A stretch of DNA of 64,000 nt from the NCBI GenBank assembly GCA_963922205.1, contig CAWUHX010000010.1, positions 1,550,001 through 1,614,000 of the forward strand, read 5' to 3'. The position numbers were made by a program, and so were the translations under genes. Origin of the DNA: Romanomermis culicivorax (taxonomy: Eukaryota > Nematoda > Enoplea > Mermithida > Mermithidae). The notes under the pieces were generated by a model that was not told the origin of the DNA, did not search any database, and was given only the letters and a program-made list of their open reading frames with translations. Position 1 is the first letter of the stretch. Every line of letters starts with the position of its first letter. This document shows positions 1 through 10,853 of this stretch, piece by piece.

Positions 1-999
1 GCAAAACCCAGCAAGGACCAAAAACCTGGAGTCGCAGCTAGTCAAGTGCAAGGGACTGCTCCTAGCAAAATTAAGCAGGCACAGGCTGCTCAGGTAACTG
101 AAACGCCGGAAGTGACTGCGGAAAAATTCAAGGACAGTCTCTTGGACTTCTGGGACGTCTATCAGCCAAAAGCCAGAGAAGCTGGCCCAATATCATTTTT
201 TACGAGTGCAGTGGCCAAATATTTTGCTTTCGAGCAATTTGAGTCAGAAAGAGTCTTCTTCATGGTAAACGACGCCGTTAGGGAAATCTACCGGGACTAC
301 GAACAACAGTTCAGAGTCCAGGGAGCGTTTCTCTATGATCGGACAAATTTACCTGAAGAACTCTGGGAGAGGGTCATGTATGACTTTCTCCCCAGGTGGC
401 TCAAGTCGGAGAGAGCACCTGATGCTTTTTCCTCGGTAAGGTATTTGGTTATGATGCTATTCCTCGTGTTGGAATGCGCCCCGCTATCCCCGATGCATAT
501 TGGAAACATTTATGCCAGGGCGATGGTGGCGGCGAATAACCGACTGTTGAGGGTGTATAATAACCACGATACCCCCTTGGAATATAAAACGGCCTTTCGA
601 TCTGTGATGCTTAGTAGCAATCACCAGGTCGGAGTGATGGGAGCCAAAAGGAGTGCCAGTTCAGACTTGCAAAGCTCTGTTAAGTTCAGTAAAGCTCAAG
701 ACGGAAAAACTGGCGCTACTTTGAAGGTTCCCGGACCTCAAGGTCAGGGTCAAGGCCAAGGAAGCCAGGAAATAGCTCCGAGTACGCAAGGAAAGGTGCA
801 AAAGACTGGTAACCGAGGCCGAGGCCAGTTTCAGTTCCACAACCCCAACCGGGGTGGTCGTGGAGCGGTGCGTGGCAGAGGTGCCGCGCCTCAGGTGCAA
901 GGCAGAGGAGGCCAGCAGGGCCAGTGGGTATGGAGACCTTACGGAGGTCGTGGAGGAGCCCAGAGAGGGGCGCAAGGAGGCGGCGGGCCGCAACAGTAA
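1..999 (+). CDS. Partial basic RGG-rich ORF, gag/nucleocapsid-like, retroelement-associated
   Basis: The frame is open from base 1 to the TAA at 997-999, so the true start lies upstream; an apparent start at 46 is only a GTG codon. About 332 residues are visible. The first ~200 look globular and helical, with aromatic clusters such as [11 protein letters not shown] and a hydrophobic stretch [11 protein letters not shown]. The last ~110 are low-complexity Gly/Gln/Arg with repeated RGG, RGRG and GQGQ, typical of RNA-binding tails. GC content is far above the flanks. A candidate LTR begins 446 bp downstream, so a gag or nucleocapsid-like protein of an LTR element, or an endogenised viral protein, is my best reading. 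I recognise no named family and see no Cys-rich zinc knuckle. A host last exon encoding an RGG protein is the alternative. Confidence 0.5.
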   Translation, partial: AKPSKDQKPGVAASQVQGTAPSKIKQAQAAQVTETPEVTAEKFKDSLLDFWDVYQPKAREAGPISFFTSAVAKYFAFEQFESERVFFMVNDAVREIYRDYEQQFRVQGAFLYDRTNLPEELWERVMYDFLPRWLKSERAPDAFSSVRYLVMMLFLVLECAPLSPMHIGNIYARAMVAANNRLLRVYNNHDTPLEYKTAFRSVMLSSNHQVGVMGAKRSASSDLQSSVKFSKAQDGKTGATLKVPGPQGQGQGQGSQEIAPSTQGKVQKTGNRGRGQFQFHNPNRGGRGAVRGRGAAPQVQGRGGQQGQWVWRPYGGRGGAQRGAQGGGGPQQ

Positions 1000-1444
1000 A
1001 TTAGCCGCATAATTTTGGCCAAAAAATATTGTTTTCGCATTTATTTTTCACAAAAAACACAAAATACAAAAAAATACAAAACCACAAAAATACAAAAAAA
1101 AATATAAAATACAAAAAAAAAAAAAAAAAAAATTTTTTCTTATTTGTTGCGTGCTTTAAATTTTTATTCGTTTTCGTACCTCGCATCGCCAAACGGGCAT
1201 GTACAAAAAATTTATTTTTTCACTTAATCTCATTTAAATCTCGCCTTATTTTCTTTTTTTTTTTTTTTGCTCAAATCGATACGCCCGGGAGATTTTGATT
1301 TTTTTTTGTGTGATATGCGTACTAATGTATATATTTTGTAAATTATTTAGATATTTTAGAAAATGTTTTTGGCGAGGGCAACGTTGGAAAAAAGGCGGGG
1401 GCTTCACGGCGAAACACACAACCGGAAAGAGATAGACAGACAAA
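1000..1444. other. Low-complexity A/T stretch between the RGG ORF and the candidate LTR
   Basis: Long A runs (about 1060-1135) and T runs (about 1250-1310) dominate, with no credible coding. The last 25 bp before 1445 are purine-rich (GGAAAGAGATAGACAGACAAA), as a polypurine tract next to a 3' LTR would be. Confidence 0.5.
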
Positions 1445-2682
1445 TGTTCTGTCCCTGGCGTCCAGCGTAAAGCACGAAACGAAAGGTCACGGGATGGACG
1501 GCAACCGAAGACCCTCGGCCCTGGTGCAGGTCAAATTGGATTTCGGCGGTACGCCAACAAAGTCAAGCCGACGCGGAGTCGTCGATCCGTCGGCGTCCAG
1601 ACCAAGAGGTAGCGCACCCGGACGGCCTTGTGGACATTCCGGTATGCCTGGTAAAAGACTTGACGTAAGAGGGTGGTCATTCGGAAAGCTTTCCGCAAGG
1701 GGGCATGAATGACCAAAAAGGTTCAGAAAACTGCCTTGACTGTATTAGGGCCTGAAAAGGTTCCAAAATTGTCATTGCAGCGTAATATGAATCTTTTTAA
1801 CCTCCCGTTGGTCAGTTTCGAGGCTCGAGGGATGTCAGGGATGGACATAGTCTATCTCAAAGTTGTGAAGAAATAGCCGAAGTCGACGCGTTTTGCGTCG
1901 ACGCCGATTTGCATAGACACCGTGCATAAATATGCCGGTCGTCTATGTTTTTGGTCATTTCAGTGATTATTGTTTTGTTTTTATTGAAAGAAAAATATCG
2001 GCGGCCCGATTGGGCATTAATTTATATTATTTTGTTATATTATTGTGGTCGAGCATTTCCGCCTGCAATACAACGACCCCCGGCCGACAGCTTTGGAATT
2101 ACTCGCAGCGGAGGGAACGCAGGTTAGACCCCGGATCTCTGGAGAGCCACCCAGCGTGCAAGTCTACATTTACAACTCAGTTCTCGGCCCGACTTCTGAT
2201 TTTGCCCCTGGTTTGAAGTTACTTGAGCTCAGGGTGTTATCATTTCTTCTGCAGTTCTTCGGGACGAAAGCAGGAGATCTTTGTTGATTTAGAGACTGAC
2301 CGAACTGTTGCAATCTGATTCTACCTAAGGTTTCGGCCTGATTAGGTGAATTAGCTAGTAACTGATTAGGTCTATTTTTGGTATCAAATCCTTTATTTAT
2401 ATTTCTCTATCTAACCCCAAGTCTCATTTCAACAAGGGGTTTAAGTATATTTATACATCACAAAGCAATAAAGATACTGTACGAAACGTAATATTCACTT
2501 ATTTTCTGTAGTATTTATGTCAGCAGATAAAGCTCGTAAAACGTAGAGTGTCTTTGTGACCATCACATTATTGTCTGTATGTGCGGTTAATTGTTAAAAG
2601 TTCCAGACGACGCTTATGAGGAATCAAGGACCTAGTGAGAGCTATGTTACAAGAAAAGTTTCAGGCTCGGGTCGCCACAACA
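1445..2682 (+). mobile_element. Candidate 3' LTR (TGTT...AACA)
   Basis: A 1.24 kb block begins TGTTCTGTCC and ends CGCCACAACA, giving a perfect TGTT/AACA terminal inverted repeat. It follows a purine-rich tract. Inside are a TATA-like ATAAATAT near 1926 and an AATAAA-type signal near 2467, in the order expected for U3-R-U5. GC content is high to about 2290 and then drops. The partner 5' LTR and any target duplication lie outside the window, so the boundaries are inferred from the termini alone. Confidence 0.4.
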
Positions 2683-4086
2683 TAGTGCAGCCCAATGCAA
2701 ATCTTGTTATGCATGAAAATCAATAAATCTGAACTCTGATGGCGTGCATAACATGAAGCATGTGGGTTCACGTTTTAATGCTTTTTTGTTTTTCTTGAAC
2801 CATAATGCTAATTAATACATCGGATGAGAGAGAGAATCAAAATACTACCGGAGGTCAAATTTTAGGATATAGCTCTGTTGATGTCCGCACAGCATAATCT
2901 TTTCTGGCAAAATGCGATAAAAATTCCAACTTTGTCATTCTGTAGCTCAATGAATTTTCGTTTTTAGCTCAAATGCATATCATATTATCAGTGCATAATA
3001 ATACGTATACAAAGTTCTGAGGGCCACTTTATTCTTTACTTCTGTCATGGACAGCCGCTCATGTGATATTACAGTATAACTTTTAATCTCGTACAGTATG
3101 CTCGTTTATTATTATATTTGTCCGCTTTCATGTTCACAACTTTTTGGAACTATTTATGTACTCCACAAATGACTCTAGCAAATAGAGTCGGCATTCCTCC
3201 AGAGGCCTCCTTCCCAGTCTCTTCAGGAATGCACGTGCACTGGACTGTTCTTGACTAAGAAAAGCCAGCTCCAACTATGTTTGGCCATCAACTCGATCGA
3301 CCGTCTTCTCCTTCAAGAAGTGTTGACGATTACTGTAGTCACCTCCTCTTACAGTGCTCCAGAGCAACTGACACTCCTACTCCCGCTAGCATAAATCATA
3401 AATCCACCAAGCTCGTATATTGGTACTCCGGAATGGGATCGACTGAAGCGTCCAACTACGTGAACGCCGTTTTTATATTGATAAAGAATTAAATTTAAAT
3501 ATTGCTTGGTAAGTCTTCTCCATAATCTACATCAGTGTGATTGGGCTCCAGCTCTCTCTCTCACTCCTCCATTCCATTGTCGATTTACCCTTTCAGTCTT
3601 CAATCAGGTTTCTTGCCCTCCTGGAACTCCTTATTAAGACTAAGGTTCCAGCTCTCCACAAGGCCCTTTCAATCTAGGACTGGGATTTCTGACGTCTCTC
3701 TCATCATTCACGGACAGTCACTCTATGTGATAGGCTCTGTGGTAGAACATGCTCTCTGTGAATAGTTTGGTGAATTTTATTATTCTTCTCTCGCGTCGTC
3801 GTCTATGTTTCATTATCGATTTCGGCCTGTGCGTTGCCGTATATATTTTATGAAAAACGTTATATTGTAGATGGGGTAATTTAAGGAGGTAAGTTTATAA
3901 ATAAATAGTTAGAAAATCGTCTTATTTGTGTCCCAAAGTCAGTTACCAAGTCTGGCTAATTCTAATCAGGCTTTTCTTGGGTAAGAAGGTTTTCTGTTCT
4001 TGACTTCTCGTCCCTAAAAGGGGAGTCATCCCAAAGTTGAAAACAGGCGCAGGGAAGCACTGATGTTAAGGTCGAATCCTGAAAAA
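2683..4086. other. Intergenic, no gene recognised
   Basis: No conserved ORF or RNA gene is seen. Bases 3150-3850 are richer in GC and pyrimidines (runs of CTCTCTCTC and CTCC) than the surroundings and may be a decayed LTR or other repeat, but I found no matching ends. Confidence 0.4.
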
Positions 4087-6052
4087 TTGTCTTAAGACAC
4101 GATTTCTGAGAGATTCTACCTTCTGCTCCATTGACCTATGATAAGTTGATAATGAATAATATCTGGAAAAAGGATACTTCGGATAGTTTTACAGGCTGAG
4201 CATTGTGGCAGCATTCATTTCGCATGAAAGTCAGAATTCGCATAGCTACAGAATCACAAAGTTTGCAATTTTTACAATTATTGACATTTTTCAGTCTTTA
4301 TACGTGTTTTCAAAGTATCAGCTCAGAAAAGGCGTTACTGAAATATCCATTACATGGAGAAGACAATGCTCTATATTCGGATATATAAAAAAGAATTTAC
4401 AATCCCTTACTTTACACTTTATGCTGTTTTGAAATGTCAAAATGTGAGTCGAAATAAAAGGAAAAAGTCATTTGGAGCCTTACTTGGGCACCTTCCCATA
4501 GGATGCCGCAGAATTTTGTTCTTGATTTCTGTAGCCACTACTAATGTCTGACATATTGTGTTGAAATTTCAATCAAATTAATATACTGTTTTGGGAGCTG
4601 TAGGTGTCTGCACATTCTGAAAGTTGATACAAAAATGGTGTTTAACGCCACTGTTAGAATTTCATCGATCAATTTACGATGGTTGCCCAACAGGATGTCT
4701 CAGAAGAGATGCATCAAAAATTTATCTTTTCAGTAATTTGACCGAAAAAAAATCGAAGCTGCGAGTTTAATGTTACAAAGTAAATGCCGGCTGTCTGCCT
4801 CCGGCCTATGTTATAAGCTGTGCAAAAGTGCTCTACAGTTGAAGGCACCCTGTTTCACATCATGTGATATAACCAGACGAAAATATAGCAAATGATAGTG
4901 GATTGCGGTGCATTTACAACATAAGTATCCGAATACCTCTTGCCGTTTTTCTGTAAATGGGTTTCAAACAATCACTCAATTTGTGGAATTTGGAGAAAAT
5001 TTTCGAAATGTTCGATTTTTCATTTGAAGTACCTTTTTAGAAACCATCAAACCTAGATCGCCACATTTTTTCTTATGATGCATTGGGTAAAGACGCATCC
5101 TGTATTCCCAGAATTTTATTGATCGGACTTTTATCCAGATTCAAAAATACATTTGAATGACGGAGCAGTGCATGGTCTACAGCTGCCAAAATGGTGCGCA
5201 ATGGTGAGGTGTTACTTTTGCAGCTCTGTAAGAATGTATGAACTGAAGAATGAAAAAAATAAATTCCTGGGCATTATAGTCGAAGGTGCTCCGGAGTGCC
5301 ATAAACAGGATTTTTCTTTTTTTGCCTCTCATTATCGACAGTTTAAACTTTTTTGCAGAGTGTAAAATGTTCGTTTTTGAAAAAATGAGTATATCAAGCA
5401 TTAATCTATTAGTCATTTGATAATTTTACAGTACATATATTAAACGTATCACATGTGGTAGACAAGGGCCACCAGGAAAATGCAGTGACTTCTGAGTGAT
5501 TTCCATTTGCCTTGTTCAGAGTTGTGCAGCTCCCCAAATGGTACAAAAATCCTGATGAAAATTTCTCAAATGCAGTAAAAACGCATGAGCTATAAAATAA
5601 GAAAATAAAATTTTGCGGCATTTGATGGGTAGGTGCTCGGGAGAGCCCATAAACAAAATTTTTTCATTTCTGACAGTCCACTTTTGACACTTTAAACTCT
5701 ATGAAAAAGTGTAATATGCAGTAATTTACTGCAAATCAACAGAACTTATTCTCTCCTCTGTAAAATGAATATTCATTCATCGAATAAGATCAATTTGATC
5801 CTGAAATATCGCTTGGCTATAGCATGAGCACTGAAAAATGCCAGAAATAGATCAATTTTTAAACTTTGGCATGCTGTAGTAGCGTGAATTTGTGTTTTCA
5901 AGCAAAACCAATGATACCATGGAACTCAGCGTACGAAACTATCCAAAATATCTCATATTTAGGTATGATTAATTCTCAACTTATCATAGGGAAAGTAGAA
6001 CTCCTGAGAAATCATGTCTTACAAGACTCTTATCAGTTGGAGACACATGTGT
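4087..6052. mobile_element. ~2 kb inverted-repeat DNA element, copy 1
   Basis: The left end (GTCTTAAGACACGATTTCT) is repeated inverted at the right end (AGAAATCATGTCTTAC). The inverted similarity continues inward for about 200 bp, including TATGATAAGTTG on the left against CAACTTATCATA on the right. The interior has no transposase-like ORF, so the element is non-autonomous or decayed. A second copy in opposite orientation lies at 26195-28355; for example, 5410-5680 matches the reverse complement of 26560-26830. I could not define a target duplication. Confidence 0.65.
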
Positions 6053-6230
6053 CACTTCGTGCTGTGTTATAACTGGGCCGGTGATCACATGGTCGCTCTA
6101 GATTTTCTTAGCATCCGCAACTCGTGTTTGTTAGCTGTGAAATGCGACAGAAAACGCATGTCATAAAGTGTACAGAAGCTTAGCAAATTATCAATCTTCA
6201 TACTGTAGTAATCGACTGAGGGGTTTCCAG

Positions 6231-7134
6231 CAGTGTTTTTTTTTGTGCCAAAACATGGTTTTTGGCACAAAAAAATTTGAAATGGCACAAAAAATTTTGG
6301 GCGTTTGTGCCAATTGGCACAAATTTTTTGACTAGTCGAATGCCGAATTTCTTTAATTTTCAGTCATTTTAGGGGCTGAAAACGCAAAATTTTCTCGGCG
6401 CTCCGCGCCGAGTCGTCAATTACTTAAGTGTACTATTAGTCAAATGTCAGGAATCTGAAAGAATTGTTTTCTAATAGTAGATTTGTATGATCGCAACAAA
6501 CCTTGAGATTGTCAATGATTGAAAAATGAATTAGTTAACTTCCACTGTTCATTCACTGTGATTGGAAACCGAAATTTTCATCTGTTTGATTCGAACAGAA
6601 AAATTTACCCTGTTGGCACAATTTTTCAACCAAAAATTTACGCGACGTGACTTCCGTTCTACTTTTTTCAGGAAAAATCATTATGGACATCCTTAATTTA
6701 TTTACATCGGTGTTATGAAGAAATCCGTAGCCGAAAATTAAAGAAAAATATAAAATGCCTGAAAAAAATAAACTAATAAACTAATAAAAATAAAATAAAA
6801 AATTAAAGAAAAAAAAATAGAAAAAAATGTATAAAAATTTCTGAATTCTCGCAGCATCTGATTTCTTTCCGAATCGTATAAACTGCTTTCTTCATCAGTT
6901 TTTCTTATCGCACTGACGTGCTTAAGATAAAACAGAGTTGGCACGATTTTTTATGCAAATTAGTGCGGCAAAAGTAACCTTTAGTTATGTACTTTTTATC
7001 AAACTTTTGGCATAAAACTTTTTAAAAGTTTTCAGTGTGTTTTTGGGCTGGAAAAAATTTTTCGTGCCATTGGCACAAATTTTTTTGGCCCTTTGTGCCA
7101 ATTGGCACAAATGTCCGTGCACAAAAAAACGCTG
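6231..7134. mobile_element. hAT-like MITE, TTGGCACAAA family, complete
   Basis: A 904-bp element with ends CAGTGTTTTTTTTTGTGCC and GTGCACAAAAAAACGCTG. An exact 8-bp target duplication GTTTCCAG lies at 6223-6230 and 7135-7142. Both subterminal regions carry repeated palindromic blocks of TTGGCACAAA/TTTGTGCCAA. The GC hairpin motif, here CTCGGCGCTCCGCGCCGAG, lies at 6394-6412. No coding capacity is seen. The 8-bp duplication and CAG ends are hallmarks of the hAT superfamily. Confidence 0.88.
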
Positions 7135-7152
7135 GTTTCCAGAGTCCAGACT

Positions 7153-7395
7153 GAAGGGTTATTTATACTTGCGTTTTCGGCGGAACGGAACGGAAAGGAA
7201 TCGGTACAACGTTACTGAACGAAAGGGAAATTTTCGTTCCGTTTGATTCGGTTCGACGTTACCGTCGGCCATTTTCTATAAAATTGCAGTTATCTTTTCC
7301 GATCGAAAGTGGATTTTCAGGCTGAACGTTTCAAACTGTTGGCGATCGGTTCCGTTCCGTTCCGTCGAGAAAGACAAGTATAAATGACCCTCAAG
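7153..7395. mobile_element. Short inverted-repeat element with GGAACGGAACGG ends
   Basis: About 40-bp imperfect terminal inverted repeats: AGGGTTATTTATACTTG on the left and CAAGTATAAATGACCCT on the right. Inside each lies a GGAACGGAACGG or CCGTTCCGTTCC block. No target duplication is obvious. It is a separate family from the hAT-like MITEs. Confidence 0.6.
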
Positions 7396-7447
7396 AATTA
7401 GGGACGAAGTGTTAGCCCTCTTTTGATTGGCCGAAATTACCGCCCCT

Positions 7448-7632
7448 CATACCTGTAAGACCTCCAATCAGTTGGGGGAGGGGATAGAAAAAATTCGAAA
7501 TTTTTCCCAAAAAAGGCCAAAAAACATCCGATTTTTTGCAAATTTTTTTAGTTTTTTTCAAACTGGGGGGGGGGGTTGGATGATTTTGGGTACAGGTTGG
7601 CAACCCCCCCCCCCCCCCCAAGTACAGGTATG
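7448..7632. mobile_element. Poly-G hAT-like MITE (CATACCTGTA ends)
   Basis: A 185-bp element starts CATACCTGTAAGACC and ends AAGTACAGGTATG, with G-run and C-run blocks next to each end. The flanks read CGCCCCT on the left and CGCCCCCT on the right, an 8-bp duplication that has lost one C. The same ends recur at 9913, 35616, 35619, 36741, 40424 and, as a remnant, near 44535-44650. Confidence 0.75.
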
Positions 7633-7695
7633 CGCCCCCTTGTTGATTAGTCAAAATTTTTGAGATGTTGAAAATCCATTTTATGCGTTTTAAAT

Positions 7696-7799
7696 GGTTT
7701 TAACTAACAACTTCATTTGGAAGAGCCCCAACAGTACCCTAAGTACCCTAAGGTTTTAACTAACAACTTCATTTGGAAGAGCCCCAACAGTACCCTAAG
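7696..7799. repeat. 48-bp tandem duplication
   Basis: The 48-bp unit at 7696-7743 (beginning GGTTTTAACTAACAACTTC) is repeated identically at 7752-7799, separated by TACCCTAA. Its core also occurs inverted at about 9117-9143 and in diverged form near 46140. Confidence 0.85.
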
Positions 7800-7926
7800 C
7801 CTAAGGAAAATTTTAAAAGAAAAATTAATGAGAAATACATACTAGGCGAAAAACCGTCTGGATGCGGTAATTTCGGCCAATTAGAAGAAGGCTTACACTT
7901 CGTCCTTAATGCTTAGTGGTTTCCAG

Positions 7927-9106
7927 CAGCGTTTTTTTGTGCACCGACATTTGTGGCAATTGGCACAAGGGCCAAAAAAATTGTGCCAATGGCACAAAAA
8001 ATTTTCTGCAGCCTAAAAACATACTGAAAATTTTTTAGAAGATTTATGCCAAATGTTTGATAAAAACAGAACTAAAGATACTTTCGCCGCGTTAATTGCA
8101 TAAAAATCGTGCCAACTCTACTTTATCCAAGCACGTCAGTGCGATAAGAAAAACTTATGGAGAAAGCAGTTTACGCGATTCGAAAAGAAATCGGATGCTG
8201 CGAGAATTCAGATATTTTTATAGAATTTTTTAAGCTTTCTGTATATTTATCTTTAATTTTCGGCTACGGATTTCTTCATAACACCGATATAAATAAGAAT
8301 TAAGGATGTCCATAATTGCTATCTCCTGAAAAAAACTAAGCCGAAAGTCGCATCGCGTAAATTTTCGGTAAGAAAATTGTGCCAACAATGTCAATTTTTC
8401 TGTTCGAATCAAACACCAAATAAAAATTCCGGTTTCCAATCACACTGAATGAACAGTGGAAGTTAACCATTTCTATTCATTTTTCAGCCATTGTCAATCT
8501 TAAAGTTACTTGCGATCATACATGCACGTGGGGGGGGTTTGACCCCAGCAGGTTTTTATTGACCCCCAGAAGATTCTTGCTGACCCCCAGCAGATTCAAC
8601 TTTTCCAGCAATGATTGAGAGGATGACGAAGGAAAATGAGCAAGAGAGAAAAAAAGTCGTCATAAAAATGGAAATGACTTTGTAGTTTGACAATTTTTCT
8701 AAACAAATCATACTTGATTCCAAAAAAGTAACATGGAAACTTTAAAAAGTGCTGTCTAAGCAAATTGTTTCACATATCTGACTAATATAGGTTGAAGAAT
8801 ATGCTGCTTGGATGTTAGAAGACTTTCTGAGACCTTTCTTTTCATTATCAAGAATGAAAGAAAAATTTGTATTCCACCCCCTGTCCTGGCTGACCCCCCG
8901 CAGAATTTCTATGCTGTGCATGTATGCTTGCGATCATACAAATGTACTATTCGAATACAATTTCTCAGGTTCTCGACAAACAAAAGTAACTAGTATATTA
9001 TATTTATTGCCTTCAGCCAGTCAAAAAACTTGTGCCAATTGGCACAAACGCACAAAAATTTTTGTGCCATTTCAAATTTTTTTGTGCCAAAAACCATGTT
9101 TTGGTA
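7927..9106. mobile_element. hAT-like MITE, TTGGCACAAA family, right-truncated
   Basis: The left end CAGCGTTTTTTTGTGCACCG is preceded by GTTTCCAG (7919-7926). The right side carries the family's subterminal repeats but breaks off at ATGTTTTGG before the final CACAAAAAACACTG. A second MITE (8517-8926) is nested inside. It is inverted relative to the copy at 6231-7134. Confidence 0.75.
8517..8926. mobile_element. CATACATGCAC-end MITE, nested
   Basis: A 410-bp element with perfect terminal inverted repeats CATACATGCAC/GTGCATGTATG and an exact 8-bp duplication CTTGCGAT at 8509-8516 and 8927-8934. Near each end are runs of GACCCCCAGCAGATT-like sequence. A related copy lies at 31950-32328, and a fragment lies near 28550-28690. 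Confidence 0.85.
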
Positions 9107-9189
9107 CGCTTTTGAGGCTCTTCCAAATGAAGTTGTTAGTTTAAAAAGTATCGAGGGTCTTAAAGGAATTTAGTGTCTATACTTTCTGA

Positions 9190-9252
9190 TGAAATTGTAT
9201 AGTGGTAAACGCATTAATTCCATAGGCTTGTGAACCAGGTTCGATTCTTGAA
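9190..9252 (+). repeat. tRNA-like fragment: possible tRNA-derived SINE or pseudogene
   Basis: GTATAGTGGTAAACGC resembles a tRNA D-arm/A-box, and GGTTCGATTC, about 30 bases downstream, matches the B-box/T-loop consensus. The T-stem pairs imperfectly, and I cannot fold a convincing anticodon stem or acceptor stem. A working tRNA is therefore unlikely; a decayed tRNA or SINE head fits better. Confidence 0.35.
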
Positions 9253-9429
9253 GTAGGTAGGATTTTTCTATAGTGACAAGGACCAGGTGAGCTGTGTACA
9301 GATATTCAAATGAGTTTCTGAATGCCATGAGCGCCTGGATTTTCGAACTGATCTGCATAGCTGGCATCTTGAGGAGTCCAAAAATGCCAGTTTAGACCAT
9401 AAATTGGAAGGGAACCGACTTGTATAAAA

Positions 9430-10290
9430 ATTCCGTTTTAATCTTGAATATTTTATCTTGATATTTGATGTAGATCCTCATTTTTTCCTTGACACATTTT
9501 TTGAGAAAGATCAATACGTAAGCAATTCAAAAGCTTCATGGGTGTAGTTTTCGGAAATTTCTACCCTTCCTACTGATACCTTTTCGGCCAAGTTCATGAG
9601 AGTTAAATAATAAATTTCTGGTTTTAAACTTTTTCAAATAATAGAATTCTAGAAATTACAACTTTTGAACACAAAATTCGGATCTAATTCTTGGAATAAG
9701 TGTTCGGAAAATAGATTTTCCAGCGTCGCAGAATGTCAATCACCAAAAAAAATTTCCGACGCTTGGCGCTGGAAAGATTAAAATATTGTTTGGGTTATCA
9801 CTTGCCATCATCAAGGACTTGACCGTCGATTTTTTATGTAATTCAAAGTCATTATGCTTTTGGACATTTTGCTAGAAAATTTGTTCCACAATGCTTGTAT
9901 TAGACTTCAAACCATATCTGTAAGAGGTCCGACCAGTTGGGGGAGGGTAAACCCTAAATTTTGGGGAGGGGGTTCTAACATTCCCTAAATTTTGGGGAGG
10001 GGTGTCGAAAAACCCCTGAAAAATTGCGGAAAATTTCCTGAAAAAGGCCAAAAAACTACTTTTTCCTAATTTTTCCCGAGTTGGGGGGGGGGTTGACCAA
10101 GTTGGCGGTGGGAGTCCCAACATTAGGATACAGGGTTCAATCAAGTTGGGGGTGGAGGTTCCCCGTTTCAAACTCGAAAATTTCAATTTTTTCCTCAATT
10201 TTAATGAATTAACGCAACGCTCTAAAAACATCAGAAGGCTTGAAAAATCTCAAAAACACTTGAATAAAGCCATACCCGTATCCAGAATTT
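9430..10290. mobile_element. Remnant of hAT-like core A, reverse orientation
   Basis: The sequence matches, in reverse, the interior of the complete element at 57175-58179; for example, TTCGGCCAAGTTCATGAGAG and TTCCACAATGCTTGTA occur in order. A degenerate GC hairpin (GACGCTTGGCGC) lies near 9760. Neither end is preserved. A poly-G MITE is inserted at 9913. Confidence 0.65.
9913..10165. mobile_element. Poly-G MITE inserted in core A remnant, right end shortened
   Basis: Starts CATATCTGTAAGAGG, a variant of CATACCTGTAAG. The left flank is CTTCAAAC and the right flank TTTCAAAC, an 8-bp duplication with one mismatch. The interrupted host sequence (ACTTCAAAC...TCGAAAATTTC) is seen intact in related copies. 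The final ACAGGTATG of the family is missing. Confidence 0.65.
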
Positions 10291-10369
10291 TCAAAAAAGG
10301 GCGGGGGGAAATTTTTCAAAATTTTTTTAGAATTTACCAAATAAAAAAAAATCATTTTTGTTTGCCGAA

Positions 10370-10853
10370 AATTTTTAAGTATTTGGATATTCTGAAACGC
10401 TAGAAAATGAATCTTTTCATTTTTTTATTTAATTTTTCAGTGAAGTTCGATGAATTTTCAGTCGGGCAAACTACAAATTAAAAACTGGGAAAGCAACCAA
10501 GAATTTTAATTCTTCAACCACCAAGAATTTCGACTTGGACTAAAAATGTTTTAATCACAAAAGTGTCAAAATTTTTGTTAAGATCGCAAAAAAATTTTGG
10601 GAAAATAACCGAGGAAAATCTTTCTTTTCGTCAAATTCGCCAAAAAACAACACAGGATCATACCTTTATCCATAATATGTTGATAATTAAAAGCTATGTA
10701 GAAGTATTAGCTAGAATGACATTTTCTAACCGCCCATTGTAATAATATAGAAAAATTATTGAATAATTAAAATCCGGCGCGAAGCGCCGGAAAATTTTCA
10801 CTATATTCCAATTAATAACGGAAGAACCCACTTATAAAATTTAGCCCTTCAAT
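10370..10853. mobile_element. Remnant of hAT-like core B with GC hairpin
   Basis: Matches the interior of the complete element at 38172-39035, in the segments around ATGAATTTTCAGTCGG and AAAAATTTTGGGAAAAT. It carries a perfect GC hairpin CCGGCGCGAAGCGCCGG at 10774-10790. No ends are recognisable. Confidence 0.55.

Larger units (their letters stand above)
7399..7910. mobile_element. Inverted-repeat element (46-bp TIR) interrupted by a poly-G MITE
   Basis: Bases 7399-7443 and 7864-7910 form an imperfect inverted repeat of about 46 bp (GGACGAAGTGTTAGCC... against ...GGCTTACACTTCGTCC, both with GGCCGAAATTACCG). Between them lie the poly-G MITE at 7448-7632 and a 48-bp tandem duplication. Confidence 0.6.

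Noticed and set aside
661..993. 110-codon minus-strand ORF under the RGG ORF
   Set aside because: A shadow of the GC-rich, repetitive plus-strand coding region with no recognisable features.
6231..9106. Regularly spaced palindromes (TTGGCACAAA) as a CRISPR-like array
   Set aside because: Repeats are short and mirrored, and confined to element ends with 8-bp duplications; there are no uniform spacers and no cas genes.
8812..9144. 110-codon plus-strand ORF
   Set aside because: It crosses the boundary of a nested MITE and its host element, so it is a chance open frame.
9190..9252. A functional tRNA gene
   Set aside because: The D-arm and T-loop words are present, but the anticodon and acceptor stems do not pair convincingly.
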